NCBI RefSeq assembly: GCF_014349155.1
Contig: NZ_JACSIT010000143.1
Coordinates: 659-46,125, forward strand
Direction: 5' to 3'
Source of the DNA: Neolewinella lacunae
Lineage (GTDB): Bacteria; Bacteroidota; Bacteroidia; Chitinophagales; Saprospiraceae
DNA: 45,467 bases
A program made the translations under genes and the position numbers. The notes under the pieces were generated by a model. It did not search any database. It was not told where the DNA came from and saw only the letters and a list, made by a program, of their open reading frames with translations. Shown here piece after piece: positions 1-8,600 of the stretch. Each line of letters starts with the position of its first letter. The first letter of the stretch is position 1.

Positions 1-3000
1 TCAACGGTGATGTCGGCATTGCCAATCGGGTTACCGCTGCTGATGACGACGCTTACCGCTTCGCCGACGCAGGCGGGATCGGACAGCGTGATGAGCACCG
101 AAGGCCGTGCAAAAACGATTACCTCAAAGGTTCCCGTAAAATCACAGGGCCCCTCCTCGGAGTAAGTGACATTGATGGTATGGGTCGTTCCGGCTTCGGA
201 GCCCCCGGCGGCGGCGGCGTCGAAGGTGGTGCCCGATACGCCCGGCCCGCTGAAGGTGTAAGTAGCCCCGTTGCCGTTGCCGCCCGTTACCAGAACGGTG
301 CTGAGGTCCAGCGTTTCATTGCCGTTGAGGAGGCAAACCTGGTCGGCTACGCCCGTCCGATCGAGGGTAAACGGCGGACAAGCCTCCGCCTGGCAGCTCA
401 CTGCAACGGAGGCCGGACTATTGCCGCAAGCCCCACTTCCGAGGGCCGTAACCGTCATCGTTGCGGTCTCCCCGGGCAAAAGCCCACTGCGGGTGTAGCT
501 CGTTTGCCCCGCGGGAAGCATGTCTCCATTGTCAATCAGGTAACCCGTTGCACCGGCCACGGCGGGCCAGGTGATGGTGACGGAGTTGCGATCTGCCGCG
601 CTGCAAGTCGGGTTCGGTGCGGGCAGCGGATCTTCAACCGTAATGTTGAGTTGGGAAAGTGAACTGGTACAGCCATTGCCCTCAACCGTAAGCATAATGG
701 CAAAAGTACCTGCGGAAGCAAAGTTGAGCGTGTAGCTTTCGTAGCCCGCCAGCGCAGTCGCGGTGGCCGAAGCGAAGTCCCAGCTGAAAGTACCACTCGC
801 CGCCTGGGGCAAATCCCCGGCGTAGGCCAGTAGAATGTCTTCGCCGGTGCAGACGGTGATGTCCGTTCCTCCACCGTTCAGCGTGAAATCGCTGGTGGGC
901 GGCGCCAGGACGGTATAGGTAAAGACGGCCGTATCGGCGCAGGTCAGTTCGTTGTAGATCACCTGTATGGGGTGAGAACCCAGGCCCGCCGCAGCGGCAT
1001 CGAAAGTGAATACGCCCGCATTGTTGGTCACCCCGTTGCCCGTGAAGGCGAAGTTCCCCCCGCCAACGCCCCCGCTCTGGGTGGCACTCAGGGTTACGAC
1101 GTTACCCGCCGCCCCGAGGCAGAAGTCTGCATCGGCTGGCGGCGTCACCGTGATCGTCGGGCAGCTGGAAGCGGTACAGGATACCGGGGCCGAGGCCGCA
1201 CTATTGCCGCAAGGCGCAGCCCCGATGGCAATGACGGTAATGGACACCATATCGCCTTCGTTCAAGCCGCTGATGGTCAGGCCCGTAGAGTCCTGTAAGG
1301 TTCCCGGCTGGCCGTCAACGCTCACTTCGTAGGTCGCTACGCCCGGCTGGGGGTCCCAGCGAAAGGAGACGCTGCTCAGGCTGTTGGGGCCACAAGTGAC
1401 CACGGGGGGCAGGAGCGGCGCTACCACGTCAATGCTGTCGATGGCCACTGTGCCGGAGCATCCGTCGTCGTCGGTGATGACCAGACGGACGTATTTCCGG
1501 CCCGGACTGCTCCAACTTACGTCGATGGCGGCATCGTCTACGCCATCCGTCACCGTGGCATCGCTGGCGGGTACTTCCCAGGCATAGCTCCAGCCAACTT
1601 GCGCGGCACCTGCGTCCGCGCCCACTACCTCATCCGTACAAATCGGTCCGTCGGGCAGGTTGAAAGTAGAAGCGGGCAGGGCATTGATGGTCACGTCAAT
1701 GGTATCCCGGAAAGTACAGCCGCCCTCACTGAAGGTGGCAAAAACCTGGTGGATACCCGGAGCAATACCGCTGGGGTTAAAGGTACCAAGGGTGCTGCCA
1801 TCGGTCTGTAGCCAGCTCAGGCTGCCGCTGCCGTCGGAACCCATGACATTGGGTTGGAGGACGACGGTGGTGTCCTGGCCCGCGCAGAAGGGGCCGACGG
1901 GTACCAAATCCAACGTAATCGGCGGGCAGCTTTGGGCGGTACAGGTCAGGGTCGTTGGCGCGGAATTTCCGCAGGGGCCTCCGTTGACGGCGATCACCTC
2001 GATGGTCACCGCTTCGCCTTCGTTGAGGCCCGTGGCCAGCAGGGAATTGGCCGTTTGGGTGATCGTGGCACCGGCCGGCTGGCTGATGATGTTCACCATG
2101 AAGGTGCTGCTGCTCGGGTGGCTCCAGGCGAAGCCCACCCGGTCAAAACTTACATTCTCACAGTCAATTGTGGGCGCGGTCGCAGGTGCAGAGACCGTAA
2201 TGGGAGCAGTGGACGCTTGAGAAGGGCAAGCAGTACCCACCACTGCAAGACCAACAATCGGCATCCCCGGATCGTCAAAACGGATGACAATGGGCCCGAC
2301 GCTGTTGGCATCGCCACTGACCAGGGTAGCGCCCTGAGGAATTGCCCAGCCAAAGGCCAATCCAGTTGGGTCACCACCCGTGTACGTGAAGGTCACCTCG
2401 TCGCCCGCGCAAACCGCACTGCTGCTGGCGGAAAAACTGGCCGAGGGCGGGGCCAGTACCGTAAACTGGATGGTCGCAGGGTAAGTACAGGTTCCTTCAG
2501 TGTACACCAGAGTGACGGTGTGCACGCCCGGTCCTGCCGCGGCGGGGTCAAAGCTGCTGCCCGTAACGCCGGGGCCGCTCCACTGGATGCTGCCGGCCGG
2601 GGGGACGTTGGCGCTCAGGGCAACCGGGGTGGCCGAACCGTCGCTGCAAAAGGTTCCGGAAGGGGTGGTGATGACGGGGGTGATGGCTGCACAGGACTGG
2701 GCAACGCATTCCACCGGCAGGCTGGTTACGGGCGCGCAGCCCATGGTGTTGGCCGTTACGGAGATCGTCACCGCATCGCCCGCGTTGAGGTTGCGGACGA
2801 TGAAGCCCAGCGGCGTACGTTCAGTTGTTGCGCCGGCGGGGATGCTGATTTCGTTGACGGTGTAGGCGTCTGCCCCCACGTCGTTCCAGCTGAAGGCGAC
2901 GGAGTCCAGGCCCTGTTCCGCACAGGTCACGGTCGGCAACGCAGGGGGCTGGACGAGCGTGAATGAAGTGGTGAAACTATCCCCACAACCGGGGTTGCTC

Positions 3001-5438
3001 GTACTGACGGTGGTCAAAGTGACCTGGTAAGTGCGGAATTGGCTGAAGCGTACCTCAAACAGGCGGTTCTGGGGTTCGTTGCGCAGGATGGTGGTGCCCG
3101 CCGGGTTATCGATGCTTAAGGTGTAGGTGGCGTTGGGATCGTAGGCGTTGACCAACGAGAAAATGACGTCGGCAGCGTTGGCACAAACCTGGGCCAAAGG
3201 CGTGGTCAGGTCGGCATTGGCCGCACCTACGACGGGGATGTTGAAGACCGTGTCGTAGGGACAGGTACCGTTGGGGTAAAGGAATGAGGCGCTGACCTGA
3301 TGGACGAAACTGGTCACGCCCGGTGCCAAGGCAGGCAGGGAGAGGGTGGTGGTCCCGAAACTTCCCGCCGGCTGGTTGACCAGGCCCAAAGTGCTGCTGT
3401 TGAGGATGATGGAGCCATTCGCGAAGGTGTTGAGGAAAAAATCGTACGGCTGCCCCGCCGTGGTCACGCAGATGGGGTCGATAGCGTCGAAAATCCAGCC
3501 GGGATTTTGGCAGGCGGGGGTGGTGCAGGTGATGCTGTTGGTGGGGCCCAGACAACGGCCGCTCGCTGAATTATTGAACGGGACCACGCGAATAGTGGCA
3601 CTCTGCTCAGGCAGGAGGCCCGTAAGCAGGTAACTCAGGCCAGTGTAGTTGTTGGACACCAGCATTTCCGTTCCACTACCGATGCGGATGTAGACCTCAA
3701 AGCCATCCTGGCCCACGTCATTCCAGCTAAACAAGATTTCGTTGACGGTGGAAGAGTTACAGGCACCGAAAGTTACTGGGCTGAGTGAGGGCAGGAACGT
3801 GATGTCCGCAAAATTGGAAAAGTTGTTACATCCATTGGCATCAGTTACTTCCAGGTAGAGTTCGGTGGTCTGGGTCGAGCTGGCATTTATGAGCAGCGTA
3901 CTGGTGGTAAAGGTATTTTCGGGCCCCCAGAGGTACGTGTACGGGGGCTGCCCGCCGGTGACGGTTGACGTGAGGGTGACACTGCCATCGGGGCAAAGCT
4001 CCGCGCTGGCGGGAGCAATCATAACCGTAGGACGCTCCCAGACCTCGTAGGAGTGGAAAAACACCTGCGAGCAGCCACTTGGCAGCGTAACTTCCAGGCG
4101 CATTTGCAAGATTCCCGCCGGGCCGGTAGTGATGGTGTGCGTGCTACCGTCGGGGGCATTGTTCCAGGTGAACGTAGTGCCGGCGGGGAATGATCCCGCG
4201 CCGCTGGTGGCCGTGAAGGTGATGTCATCCATCTGGCACACCGGGCCATTGTCGGTGATGGTCGCAGTAATCTGTGGGCTAACGGTAATGGTGGTCGTCA
4301 GGGTTTCAAAACAGCTGTTGCCAGTGCCGTACAGGACTTCTACCGTATAAGTTCCCGCCAAAGCCGGAGTCGCCGTGAAGGTATGGGTAGCCGAAGTGCT
4401 TACAATCATCCCTGCAGGGTTCCGCCACCGGTAGCCCGTACCACCGGTAGCTACCAAAGTCACTGTTTCACCGAAGCAGTAGCTATCTCCCGGATCCGGA
4501 CTAATAGTAGGGTTGATGGTGGTGTAATTGACCGTGATTGCGTCGCTGATGGTGCGGCAACCGGATCCGTTGCTGACGCCAAAGGTATAGGTGCCAGGAA
4601 CGTTGATTTCTAGGATGGGGTCCGTTCCTACCACCACTCCGCTGGCATTCTCCCAGGTTACGATTACGTTGCAGGCCCCGCTGGAGAAACTGCCTTCGAT
4701 GCGGAAGTTTTCACCGGGGCAGGGGTCATTCAGCAGTTGGGTAAGGGGGTCCTCAATTTCAGGAAAGCAGACGTTGGCATCGTCCTGGCAAGGGGAATTA
4801 CAGGGGTTGCCACCGCTGTAGCCGCCCGTTTCCCCGTCGGGGTTGATCTCAAGGATAAAATTGTAAGCCTCGCCGGGGCACTGGCCTGCGGCGTCTACGG
4901 TAATCAGGTTGAAGCAAAACACCAGACCGCTGGAGGTGCAATTCACCCCTCCACCCCCGGAGACTCCCCCGTCTCCCCAGTTATTCCCAGGGTTTCCATC
5001 CAGCACGGCCGGGCTGTTGCAATTGCTCCCCGGGTCGTTCGTCCCCTGCGGGCTATCGAAAGCGTAGCCCGGCCCGAATGTGGTTTGGCACCCGGGAACA
5101 CAACGGGTCCAACTAGGGTACCAGCCCCAAACCCCACCATTGGAACAAGACGCTGCCGGAGGTGTGCCGGGAGTCAGGGAAGAAAAATCGAAACCCGACC
5201 CTACACTCAAAGGAATCACGGAGTGCAGGAACTCAGATCCCGTGGGCACGTAGTTGTCCGTAATGAAACAAATCTCCACGGCAGTACCTGCGGGGTACAC
5301 GGAGCCCGGAAAGGTGGAGTAATCCGGAGTATAAGTCACCGTGCCAAAATCGTCGCTGGAACAAGCCTGCCCGCGCAGGGAAGGGGTAAAAGTAAAAAAG
5401 ACTAAAACCAACAAAAGAAGGGATAGAAATACTTTCAT
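1..5438 (-). CDS. Giant secreted FN3/PKD/Ig-like mosaic protein, C-terminus outside window
   Basis: One uninterrupted frame runs from the ATG at 5438 to the left edge (1812 codons, no stop), so the gene is truncated by the window. It begins with a signal peptide (MKVFLSLLLLVLVFFTF, cleavage likely after LRGQ). Residues about 20-200 form a Cys/Gly-rich globular head. Beyond residue 500, FN3-like domains recur with their conserved Trp codons near nt 3725, 2886, 2124, 1358 and 569. Each is followed by an Ig-like segment (GPGVTGSSFDPAAAGPG type) and a PKD-like segment, giving a compound unit of about 255-280 residues. FN3 copies share 'GLNEGE.VTI.V.A' and a 'C.AQSCP' linker. Such proteins in Bacteroidota are surface adhesins or gliding proteins exported by T9SS; the sorting domain would lie beyond position 1. 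Two copies of the 18-bp dispersed motif are embedded in it. The function is inferred from architecture only. Confidence 0.88.
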   Translation of the reverse strand, partial: MKVFLSLLLLVLVFFTFTPSLRGQACSSDDFGTVTYTPDYSTFPGSVYPAGTAVEICFITDNYVPTGSEFLHSVIPLSVGSGFDFSSLTPGTPPAASCSNGGVWGWYPSWTRCVPGCQTTFGPGYAFDSPQGTNDPGSNCNSPAVLDGNPGNNWGDGGVSGGGGVNCTSSGLVFCFNLITVDAAGQCPGEAYNFILEINPDGETGGYSGGNPCNSPCQDDANVCFPEIEDPLTQLLNDPCPGENFRIEGSFSSGACNVIVTWENASGVVVGTDPILEINVPGTYTFGVSNGSGCRTISDAITVNYTTINPTISPDPGDSYCFGETVTLVATGGTGYRWRNPAGMIVSTSATHTFTATPALAGTYTVEVLYGTGNSCFETLTTTITVSPQITATITDNGPVCQMDDITFTATSGAGSFPAGTTFTWNNAPDGSTHTITTGPAGILQMRLEVTLPSGCSQVFFHSYEVWERPTVMIAPASAELCPDGSVTLTSTVTGGQPPYTYLWGPENTFTTSTLLINASSTQTTELYLEVTDANGCNNFSNFADITFLPSLSPVTFGACNSSTVNEILFSWNDVGQDGFEVYIRIGSGTEMLVSNNYTGLSYLLTGLLPEQSATIRVVPFNNSASGRCLGPTNSITCTTPACQNPGWIFDAIDPICVTTAGQPYDFFLNTFANGSIILNSSTLGLVNQPAGSFGTTTLSLPALAPGVTSFVHQVSASFLYPNGTCPYDTVFNIPVVGAANADLTTPLAQVCANAADVIFSLVNAYDPNATYTLSIDNPAGTTILRNEPQNRLFEVRFSQFRTYQVTLTTVSTSNPGCGDSFTTSFTLVQPPALPTVTCAEQGLDSVAFSWNDVGADAYTVNEISIPAGATTERTPLGFIVRNLNAGDAVTISVTANTMGCAPVTSLPVECVAQSCAAITPVITTPSGTFCSDGSATPVALSANVPPAGSIQWSGPGVTGSSFDPAAAGPGVHTVTLVYTEGTCTYPATIQFTVLAPPSASFSASSSAVCAGDEVTFTYTGGDPTGLAFGWAIPQGATLVSGDANSVGPIVIRFDDPGMPIVGLAVVGTACPSQASTAPITVSAPATAPTIDCENVSFDRVGFAWSHPSSSTFMVNIISQPAGATITQTANSLLATGLNEGEAVTIEVIAVNGGPCGNSAPTTLTCTAQSCPPITLDLVPVGPFCAGQDTTVVLQPNVMGSDGSGSLSWLQTDGSTLGTFNPSGIAPGIHQVFATFSEGGCTFRDTIDVTINALPASTFNLPDGPICTDEVVGADAGAAQVGWSYAWEVPASDATVTDGVDDAAIDVSWSSPGRKYVRLVITDDDGCSGTVAIDSIDVVAPLLPPVVTCGPNSLSSVSFRWDPQPGVATYEVSVDGQPGTLQDSTGLTISGLNEGDMVSITVIAIGAAPCGNSAASAPVSCTASSCPTITVTPPADADFCLGAAGNVVTLSATQSGGVGGGNFAFTGNGVTNNAGVFTFDAAAAGLGSHPIQVIYNELTCADTAVFTYTVLAPPTSDFTLNGGGTDITVCTGEDILLAYAGDLPQAASGTFSWDFASATATALAGYESYTLNFASAGTFAIMLTVEGNGCTSSLSQLNITVEDPLPAPNPTCSAADRNSVTITWPAVAGATGYLIDNGDMLPAGQTSYTRSGLLPGETATMTVTALGSGACGNSPASVAVSCQAEACPPFTLDRTGVADQVCLLNGNETLDLSTVLVTGGNGNGATYTFSGPGVSGTTFDAAAAGGSEAGTTHTINVTYSEEGPCDFTGTFEVIVFARPSVLITLSDPACVGEAVSVVISSGNPIGNADITV
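1606..1623 (-). repeat. 18-bp dispersed motif, copy 1 (inside giant gene)
   Basis: Matches GGGCGCGGNCGCAGGTGC exactly on the minus strand with N=A. It is read in frame by the host gene as Gly-Ala-Asp-Ala-Gly-Ala within a PKD-like segment. Confidence 0.85.
2172..2189 (+). repeat. 18-bp dispersed motif, copy 2 (inside giant gene)
   Basis: Exact match on the plus strand with N=T. It is antisense to the coding direction, so the host protein reads Ala-Pro-Ala-Thr-Ala-Pro, at the linker leading into the third FN3 domain. Confidence 0.8.
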
Positions 5439-5699
5439 CCAATAGTCCAAACTAGCAGACACAGCACACGCGCAGTCATTTTCATCCAGGTCAAAGCTGG
5501 GTGTAAAGGTGTAGATTTGCGGGCTGAAAAATCAGGTGTTGGCTCAAAAGTACTTGGAAACGGTTAGGGACCTGCGTCTGAAGTAGCGTTGTGTAATACG
5601 TCTAGTGTTAACAAATTTTATGGGGTCAGGAGTGTCAAACTCCGTCAATACGGCTGCAAAATAAACCAATAGTTGACAGAAAAAAAACCTTTCCTTCAT
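5439..5699. other. Divergent intergenic region
   Basis: This 261-bp spacer separates the start of the giant secreted protein (minus) from the CPBP protease gene (plus). It is AT-richer than its flanks and must hold both promoters. I see no exact TAnnTTTG element, no RNA gene and no repeat in it. Confidence 0.5.
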
Positions 5700-6596
5700 A
5701 TGCGAGAAATAAACAAGGATTTAACTAAGCCAGGCCGGCTGCTCCTCATCACCCTGGTGGCCTTACTGCTTTTTGCCCTCGTCTCCACCGTTTTGGCCTC
5801 CGCAGTGATGGTGGCGGCGGGCATCAACCCGCTGTCCGTCTCTGGCGAAAACCTCACCGTGGGGCAGCGGCAGGCCTTCCGCCTGGCCCTGTTGTGCAGC
5901 AATCTTTTCCTGTTTGTGGGCACGGCCCTGGCCGCTTTCGTCTTTGCCTACCGCGGAGGCTGGCGACGGGCGGCGGGGCTGGATCGCGGGCCCCAGTCCA
6001 GCAGTTTGGCTTACGCCATCGGCTTTTTCGTCCTCTCCCTGCCGGTGGTGGCCTACCTGGCCTACCTCAATTTGCAGGTAGACCTGCCCGAGTGGGCCGT
6101 CCAGACGGAAGACCGGACCAACCAGCTCCTGGCCGGCGTCCTTACCATGAGCTCCATCCCCGAGGTACTCATGGCCCTCGTCACCGTGGCGCTCACGCCC
6201 GCACTGGGGGAAGAGCTGTTGCTCCGCGGGCTCGTCCAGCGCCGCATCTTTGGCCAGTGGTTCCGCAGCCACCACCTGGCCATCTGGCTGGCGGCTTTCC
6301 TGTTCAGTTTCATGCACTTCGAGTTTGCGGGCTTTCTGCCCCGGCTGGCCCTGGGCGTAACCCTGGGCTACAGCTACCACTGGACGCGCTCGCTCTGGGT
6401 ACCCATCGGCCTGCACTTCGCCTTCAACGGCCTGCAGGTGATGGTGGCTTACGTGACCGGCGAGTTTACGCCCGATACCCAAATGGCCGATGTACCACCC
6501 TGGTGGCTGGCCATCGTGAGCCTGGTCATCGTCGGCTACCTCGGCTGGCGGGCCGAAACGCTGTTTGCTCCGCCCACCGCCACGGAGGATGCATGA
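5700..6596 (+). CDS. CPBP family intramembrane metalloprotease
   Basis: A polytopic membrane protein of 298 residues in the CPBP (CaaX protease/bacteriocin-processing, Abi) family. The three family motifs are visible: EELLLR (Glu171, Glu172, Arg176), FSFMHF with His206, and HFAFN with His239 and Asn243. These form the presumed membrane-embedded zinc/glutamate active site. About seven hydrophobic segments are evident. A TTG at 5673 would add nine polar residues; I prefer the ATG at 5700, which directly precedes the basic, then hydrophobic, N-terminus. Family roles include CaaX-type prenyl-protein processing and immunity to self-produced peptides; the substrate here is unknown. It converges with the GlmU-like gene downstream. 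Confidence 0.85.
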   Translation: MREINKDLTKPGRLLLITLVALLLFALVSTVLASAVMVAAGINPLSVSGENLTVGQRQAFRLALLCSNLFLFVGTALAAFVFAYRGGWRRAAGLDRGPQSSSLAYAIGFFVLSLPVVAYLAYLNLQVDLPEWAVQTEDRTNQLLAGVLTMSSIPEVLMALVTVALTPALGEELLLRGLVQRRIFGQWFRSHHLAIWLAAFLFSFMHFEFAGFLPRLALGVTLGYSYHWTRSLWVPIGLHFAFNGLQVMVAYVTGEFTPDTQMADVPPWWLAIVSLVIVGYLGWRAETLFAPPTATEDA

Positions 6597-6612
6597 GGTT
6601 TGCGTAGATTCA

Positions 6613-6630
6613 GGGCGCGGCCGCAGGTGC
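6613..6630 (+). repeat. 18-bp dispersed motif, copy 3
   Basis: Exact match with N=C (contains a NotI palindrome GCGGCCGC). It lies 16 bp past the CPBP stop codon in the spacer between convergent genes. Confidence 0.85.
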
Positions 6631-6715
6631 CGTGGACGGACAATAGGAGATATTTGGCAGACACAGGTTTTGTAACACCCTCCAGGTTTTGTAGCATCCT
6701 CCCCGGCGATAGCCA

Positions 6716-6812
6716 TTTCCCCTTTCCTCCTTTCCTCCCTTTCCCCCTTTATTCCTTTATTCCTTTCCCCCTTTATTCCTTTCCCCCTTTCCCCCTGTAT
6801 TCCTTTCCCCGG
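6716..6812. repeat. Polypyrimidine tract of degenerate 'ttcctttccccctttа'-like units at the 3' end of the GlmU-like gene
   Basis: About 97 bp are almost purely C and T on the plus strand, built from imperfect ttcctttcccccttta units. The minus-strand gene ends inside it: its last residues (EYRGKGGKE) and its stop codon at 6773-6775 are encoded by the tract. Unit gain or loss would change the protein C-terminus. The mirror-like homopurine/homopyrimidine character could favour triplex structure or act as a transcript end. Confidence 0.75.
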
Positions 6813-7999
6813 AATTCCGCACTTTCCGCAAAAACGGCGGCAAACAGGGCCCGGTGAACTTCCGTGAAGGCTTTTTCCCGCCGTGCCATCACCCGCTCGG
6901 CGGTTTCCATGGCTTTGTCCGGCCGGTACGTCTCGAACCCCTCAGCCCCGCCCCAGCTGAAACTGGGAATGAACGCCGGCGGAAAGCCCGCCCCAAAAAC
7001 GTTGGCCGAAAAGCCCACTACCGTCCCCGTGTTGAACATGGTGTTGATGCCCGCCTTGGCATGGTCGCCCATCACCAGGCCGTGGAACTGCCGGCCGGTA
7101 TCGATCATCCCCTTGGCGGTGTAAGACCAGACTTTTACGTTGCCGTAGTCGTTGCGGAGGTTAGATGCGTTGGTATCCGCCCCCAGGTTACACCATTCCC
7201 CGATCACGGCGTTGCCCAGAAAACCGTCGTGTCCCTTGTTGCTGTTGCCCTGCATCACTACATTGTTAATCTCGCCCCCGGCCCGGCAGTGGGGACCCAG
7301 GGTGGTGCCGCCGTAGATTTTGGCCCCCATCTTCACCAGCGTCTCTTCGCCAATGCCCAGCGGCCCCCGCAACATACTGCCTTCCAGTACGATGGCGCCG
7401 CGACTGATGTAAATGGGGCCGTCTTCCACGTTGAGGAAGCAGGCTTCCAGCTTGACGCCTTCTTCCAGAAACAGGTTTTCCGCCGGACCGATCAATACGT
7501 TGCTAGGCGAAAGCGGCGCAGAGCTTTGGCCCGCAGTGAGCAGGACGTAGTCCTCCCGGATGGCCAGTGCGTTCTGGGCAAAAATATCCGCTGGCTCGCG
7601 GATGGTCAGCAGGGGTTGGTTCCCCAGATCAAAGGCCTGGACTTCCCCGAAGTCCTGGTCTTGCGCCAAGGCTTCCACCGCCGCCCGGTCCAGGCAGGCG
7701 GCCACCAACTCCCCGTTTTTGAGGTAGGCTTCGCCGGGCAGGAGGTCGAGCACCAAGGCGACGATGCCCGCCGTGGGCAAAATGTTGCCATTGATGAGCA
7801 AATTGTGATCATCGTATTCCAAGGGAAACAGCGCCTCCAGATAATCCTGGGTGAGAAAGGAACCGGATAAACCCAGGTGGCGCTCCCACTTCTCGCGGAT
7901 CGTCAGCAGGCCAATGCGGAGGTCGCCTACGGGGCGGCTGTAGGTGAGGGGCAGCAGGTGTTGGCGAACGTCGGCGTCAAAAAGGATCAGGCGGGCCAT
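6773..7999 (-). CDS. GlmU-like sugar nucleotidyltransferase/acyltransferase (Bacteroidota type)
   Basis: A 408-residue protein. The N-terminal half begins MARLILFDADVRQHLLPLTYSRP and resembles the nucleotidyltransferase-like region of the Bacteroidota GlmU alternative (TIGR03991-type, putative UDP-N-acetylglucosamine diphosphorylase/glucosamine-1-phosphate N-acetyltransferase). The C-terminal half has left-handed beta-helix hexapeptide repeats (IYISRGAIVLEGSMLRGPLGIGEE, then GGTTLGPHCRAGGEINNVVM). It would supply UDP-GlcNAc for peptidoglycan and LPS in the cytoplasm. The start at 7999 places the conserved 'LILFDA' at the N-terminus. A TACTTTTG element lies about 73 bp upstream on this strand. 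The last dozen residues are low-complexity (Gly/Lys/Glu) and come from a polypyrimidine tract, so the true C-terminus may vary between strains. Confidence 0.85.
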   Translation of the reverse strand: MARLILFDADVRQHLLPLTYSRPVGDLRIGLLTIREKWERHLGLSGSFLTQDYLEALFPLEYDDHNLLINGNILPTAGIVALVLDLLPGEAYLKNGELVAACLDRAAVEALAQDQDFGEVQAFDLGNQPLLTIREPADIFAQNALAIREDYVLLTAGQSSAPLSPSNVLIGPAENLFLEEGVKLEACFLNVEDGPIYISRGAIVLEGSMLRGPLGIGEETLVKMGAKIYGGTTLGPHCRAGGEINNVVMQGNSNKGHDGFLGNAVIGEWCNLGADTNASNLRNDYGNVKVWSYTAKGMIDTGRQFHGLVMGDHAKAGINTMFNTGTVVGFSANVFGAGFPPAFIPSFSWGGAEGFETYRPDKAMETAERVMARREKAFTEVHRALFAAVFAESAEFRGKEYRGKGGKE

Positions 8000-8071
8000 A
8001 GGAATTACTGAAAAGTGTGCAGGGGTGGGGGAGAGGCTGTGCGGTGGCGGGGGAGCGTATTTCTAGTAAGA

Positions 8072-8079
8072 CAAAAGTA
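8072..8079 (-). promoter_or_regulatory. -7 promoter element (TACTTTTG) for the GlmU-like gene
   Basis: The minus strand reads TACTTTTG, matching the Bacteroidota TAnnTTTG element. Transcription would begin near 8068, giving a leader of about 70 nt. No clear -33 TTG is seen. Confidence 0.5.
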
Positions 8080-8116
8080 GTGCTTTTGTTTGGAGGGGGC
8101 CAGGTTTGCTGGCGGG

Positions 8117-8192
8117 GTCGGGCTGACGCCCGGGAGAGGGGGAGCCGGGCTGAAGCCGCGACAATACCTTGGGCTGAAGCCGCGACAATACC
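8117..8192 (-). repeat. Inverted relative of the 63/64-bp repeat family
   Basis: On the minus strand this contains two copies of ggtattgtcgcggcttcagc (at 8171-8192 and 8147-8168), followed by a gggcgtcagcccgaccc-like stretch (8117-8133). These are the two conserved blocks of the tandem array at 10315-10756, in the same order but on the opposite strand and with a diverged middle. The pair flanks gatC, the ABC ATPase gene, the small conserved gene and rpmE2. Confidence 0.8.
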
Positions 8193-8248
8193 ACCAGGTC
8201 TAGGCAGCATCTACCCCGCAGGGAGGCCGCATCCGTCCGCTCGCGTCG

Positions 8249-8256
8249 TACCTTTG
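8249..8256 (+). promoter_or_regulatory. -7 promoter element (TACCTTTG) for gatC
   Basis: A perfect TAnnTTTG lies 14 bp before the gatC ATG. Transcription starting about 4 bp downstream would leave a leader of roughly 11 nt. I do not see a matching -33 TTG. Confidence 0.6.
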
Positions 8257-8270
8257 TCGAAAAAGAGGAC

Positions 8271-8561
8271 ATGACCGTAGATGAGCAGTTAATATTGCGA
8301 CTGGCTAAACTTTCCCGCCTGGCCCCCACGCCCGAACAAACCGATCGCCTGCGGGCCGATCTGGTCAATATTCTGGGCATGGTGGAGAAGCTGGACGAAC
8401 TTGACCTGGCCGCCGTAGCCCCCTTGCGCTACGTCACCGGTGTGGAGAACGTCTTGCGGCCCGACGCCTCCGGCGACCACCTCGACCGGGCCGAAGCACT
8501 GGCGAATGCGCCGGATGCGGATCAGGAAGGCGGCTACTTTCGCGTCCCGCGGGTCATCTGA
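8271..8561 (+). CDS. gatC: Asp-tRNA(Asn)/Glu-tRNA(Gln) amidotransferase subunit GatC
   Basis: A 96-residue protein with the GatC pattern: an N-terminal helix (ILRLAKLSRLAPT), a central VNILGMVEKLDELD segment, and the C-terminal EGGYFRVPRVI signature. GatC is the small structural subunit that packs around GatA and helps assemble GatCAB. That complex converts Glu-tRNA(Gln) and Asp-tRNA(Asn) to the amidated forms. gatA and gatB are not in the window, so the complex is encoded at dispersed loci, as is common in Bacteroidota. The length fits the family (about 95 residues). Confidence 0.95.
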   Translation: MTVDEQLILRLAKLSRLAPTPEQTDRLRADLVNILGMVEKLDELDLAAVAPLRYVTGVENVLRPDASGDHLDRAEALANAPDADQEGGYFRVPRVI

Positions 8562-8600
8562 GGAACGCCACTTTTTTACCTCCCACCAAAATATCTTGTC

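Noticed and set aside
180-2966. Several plus-strand frames over the giant gene
   Set aside because: The minus frame is continuous for 1812 codons with signal peptide and domains; the plus frames are shadows.
5763-6716. 317-residue minus-strand frame opposite the CPBP gene
   Set aside because: It is the complement of a well-supported membrane protease and shows no domain; a shadow of GC-rich third positions.
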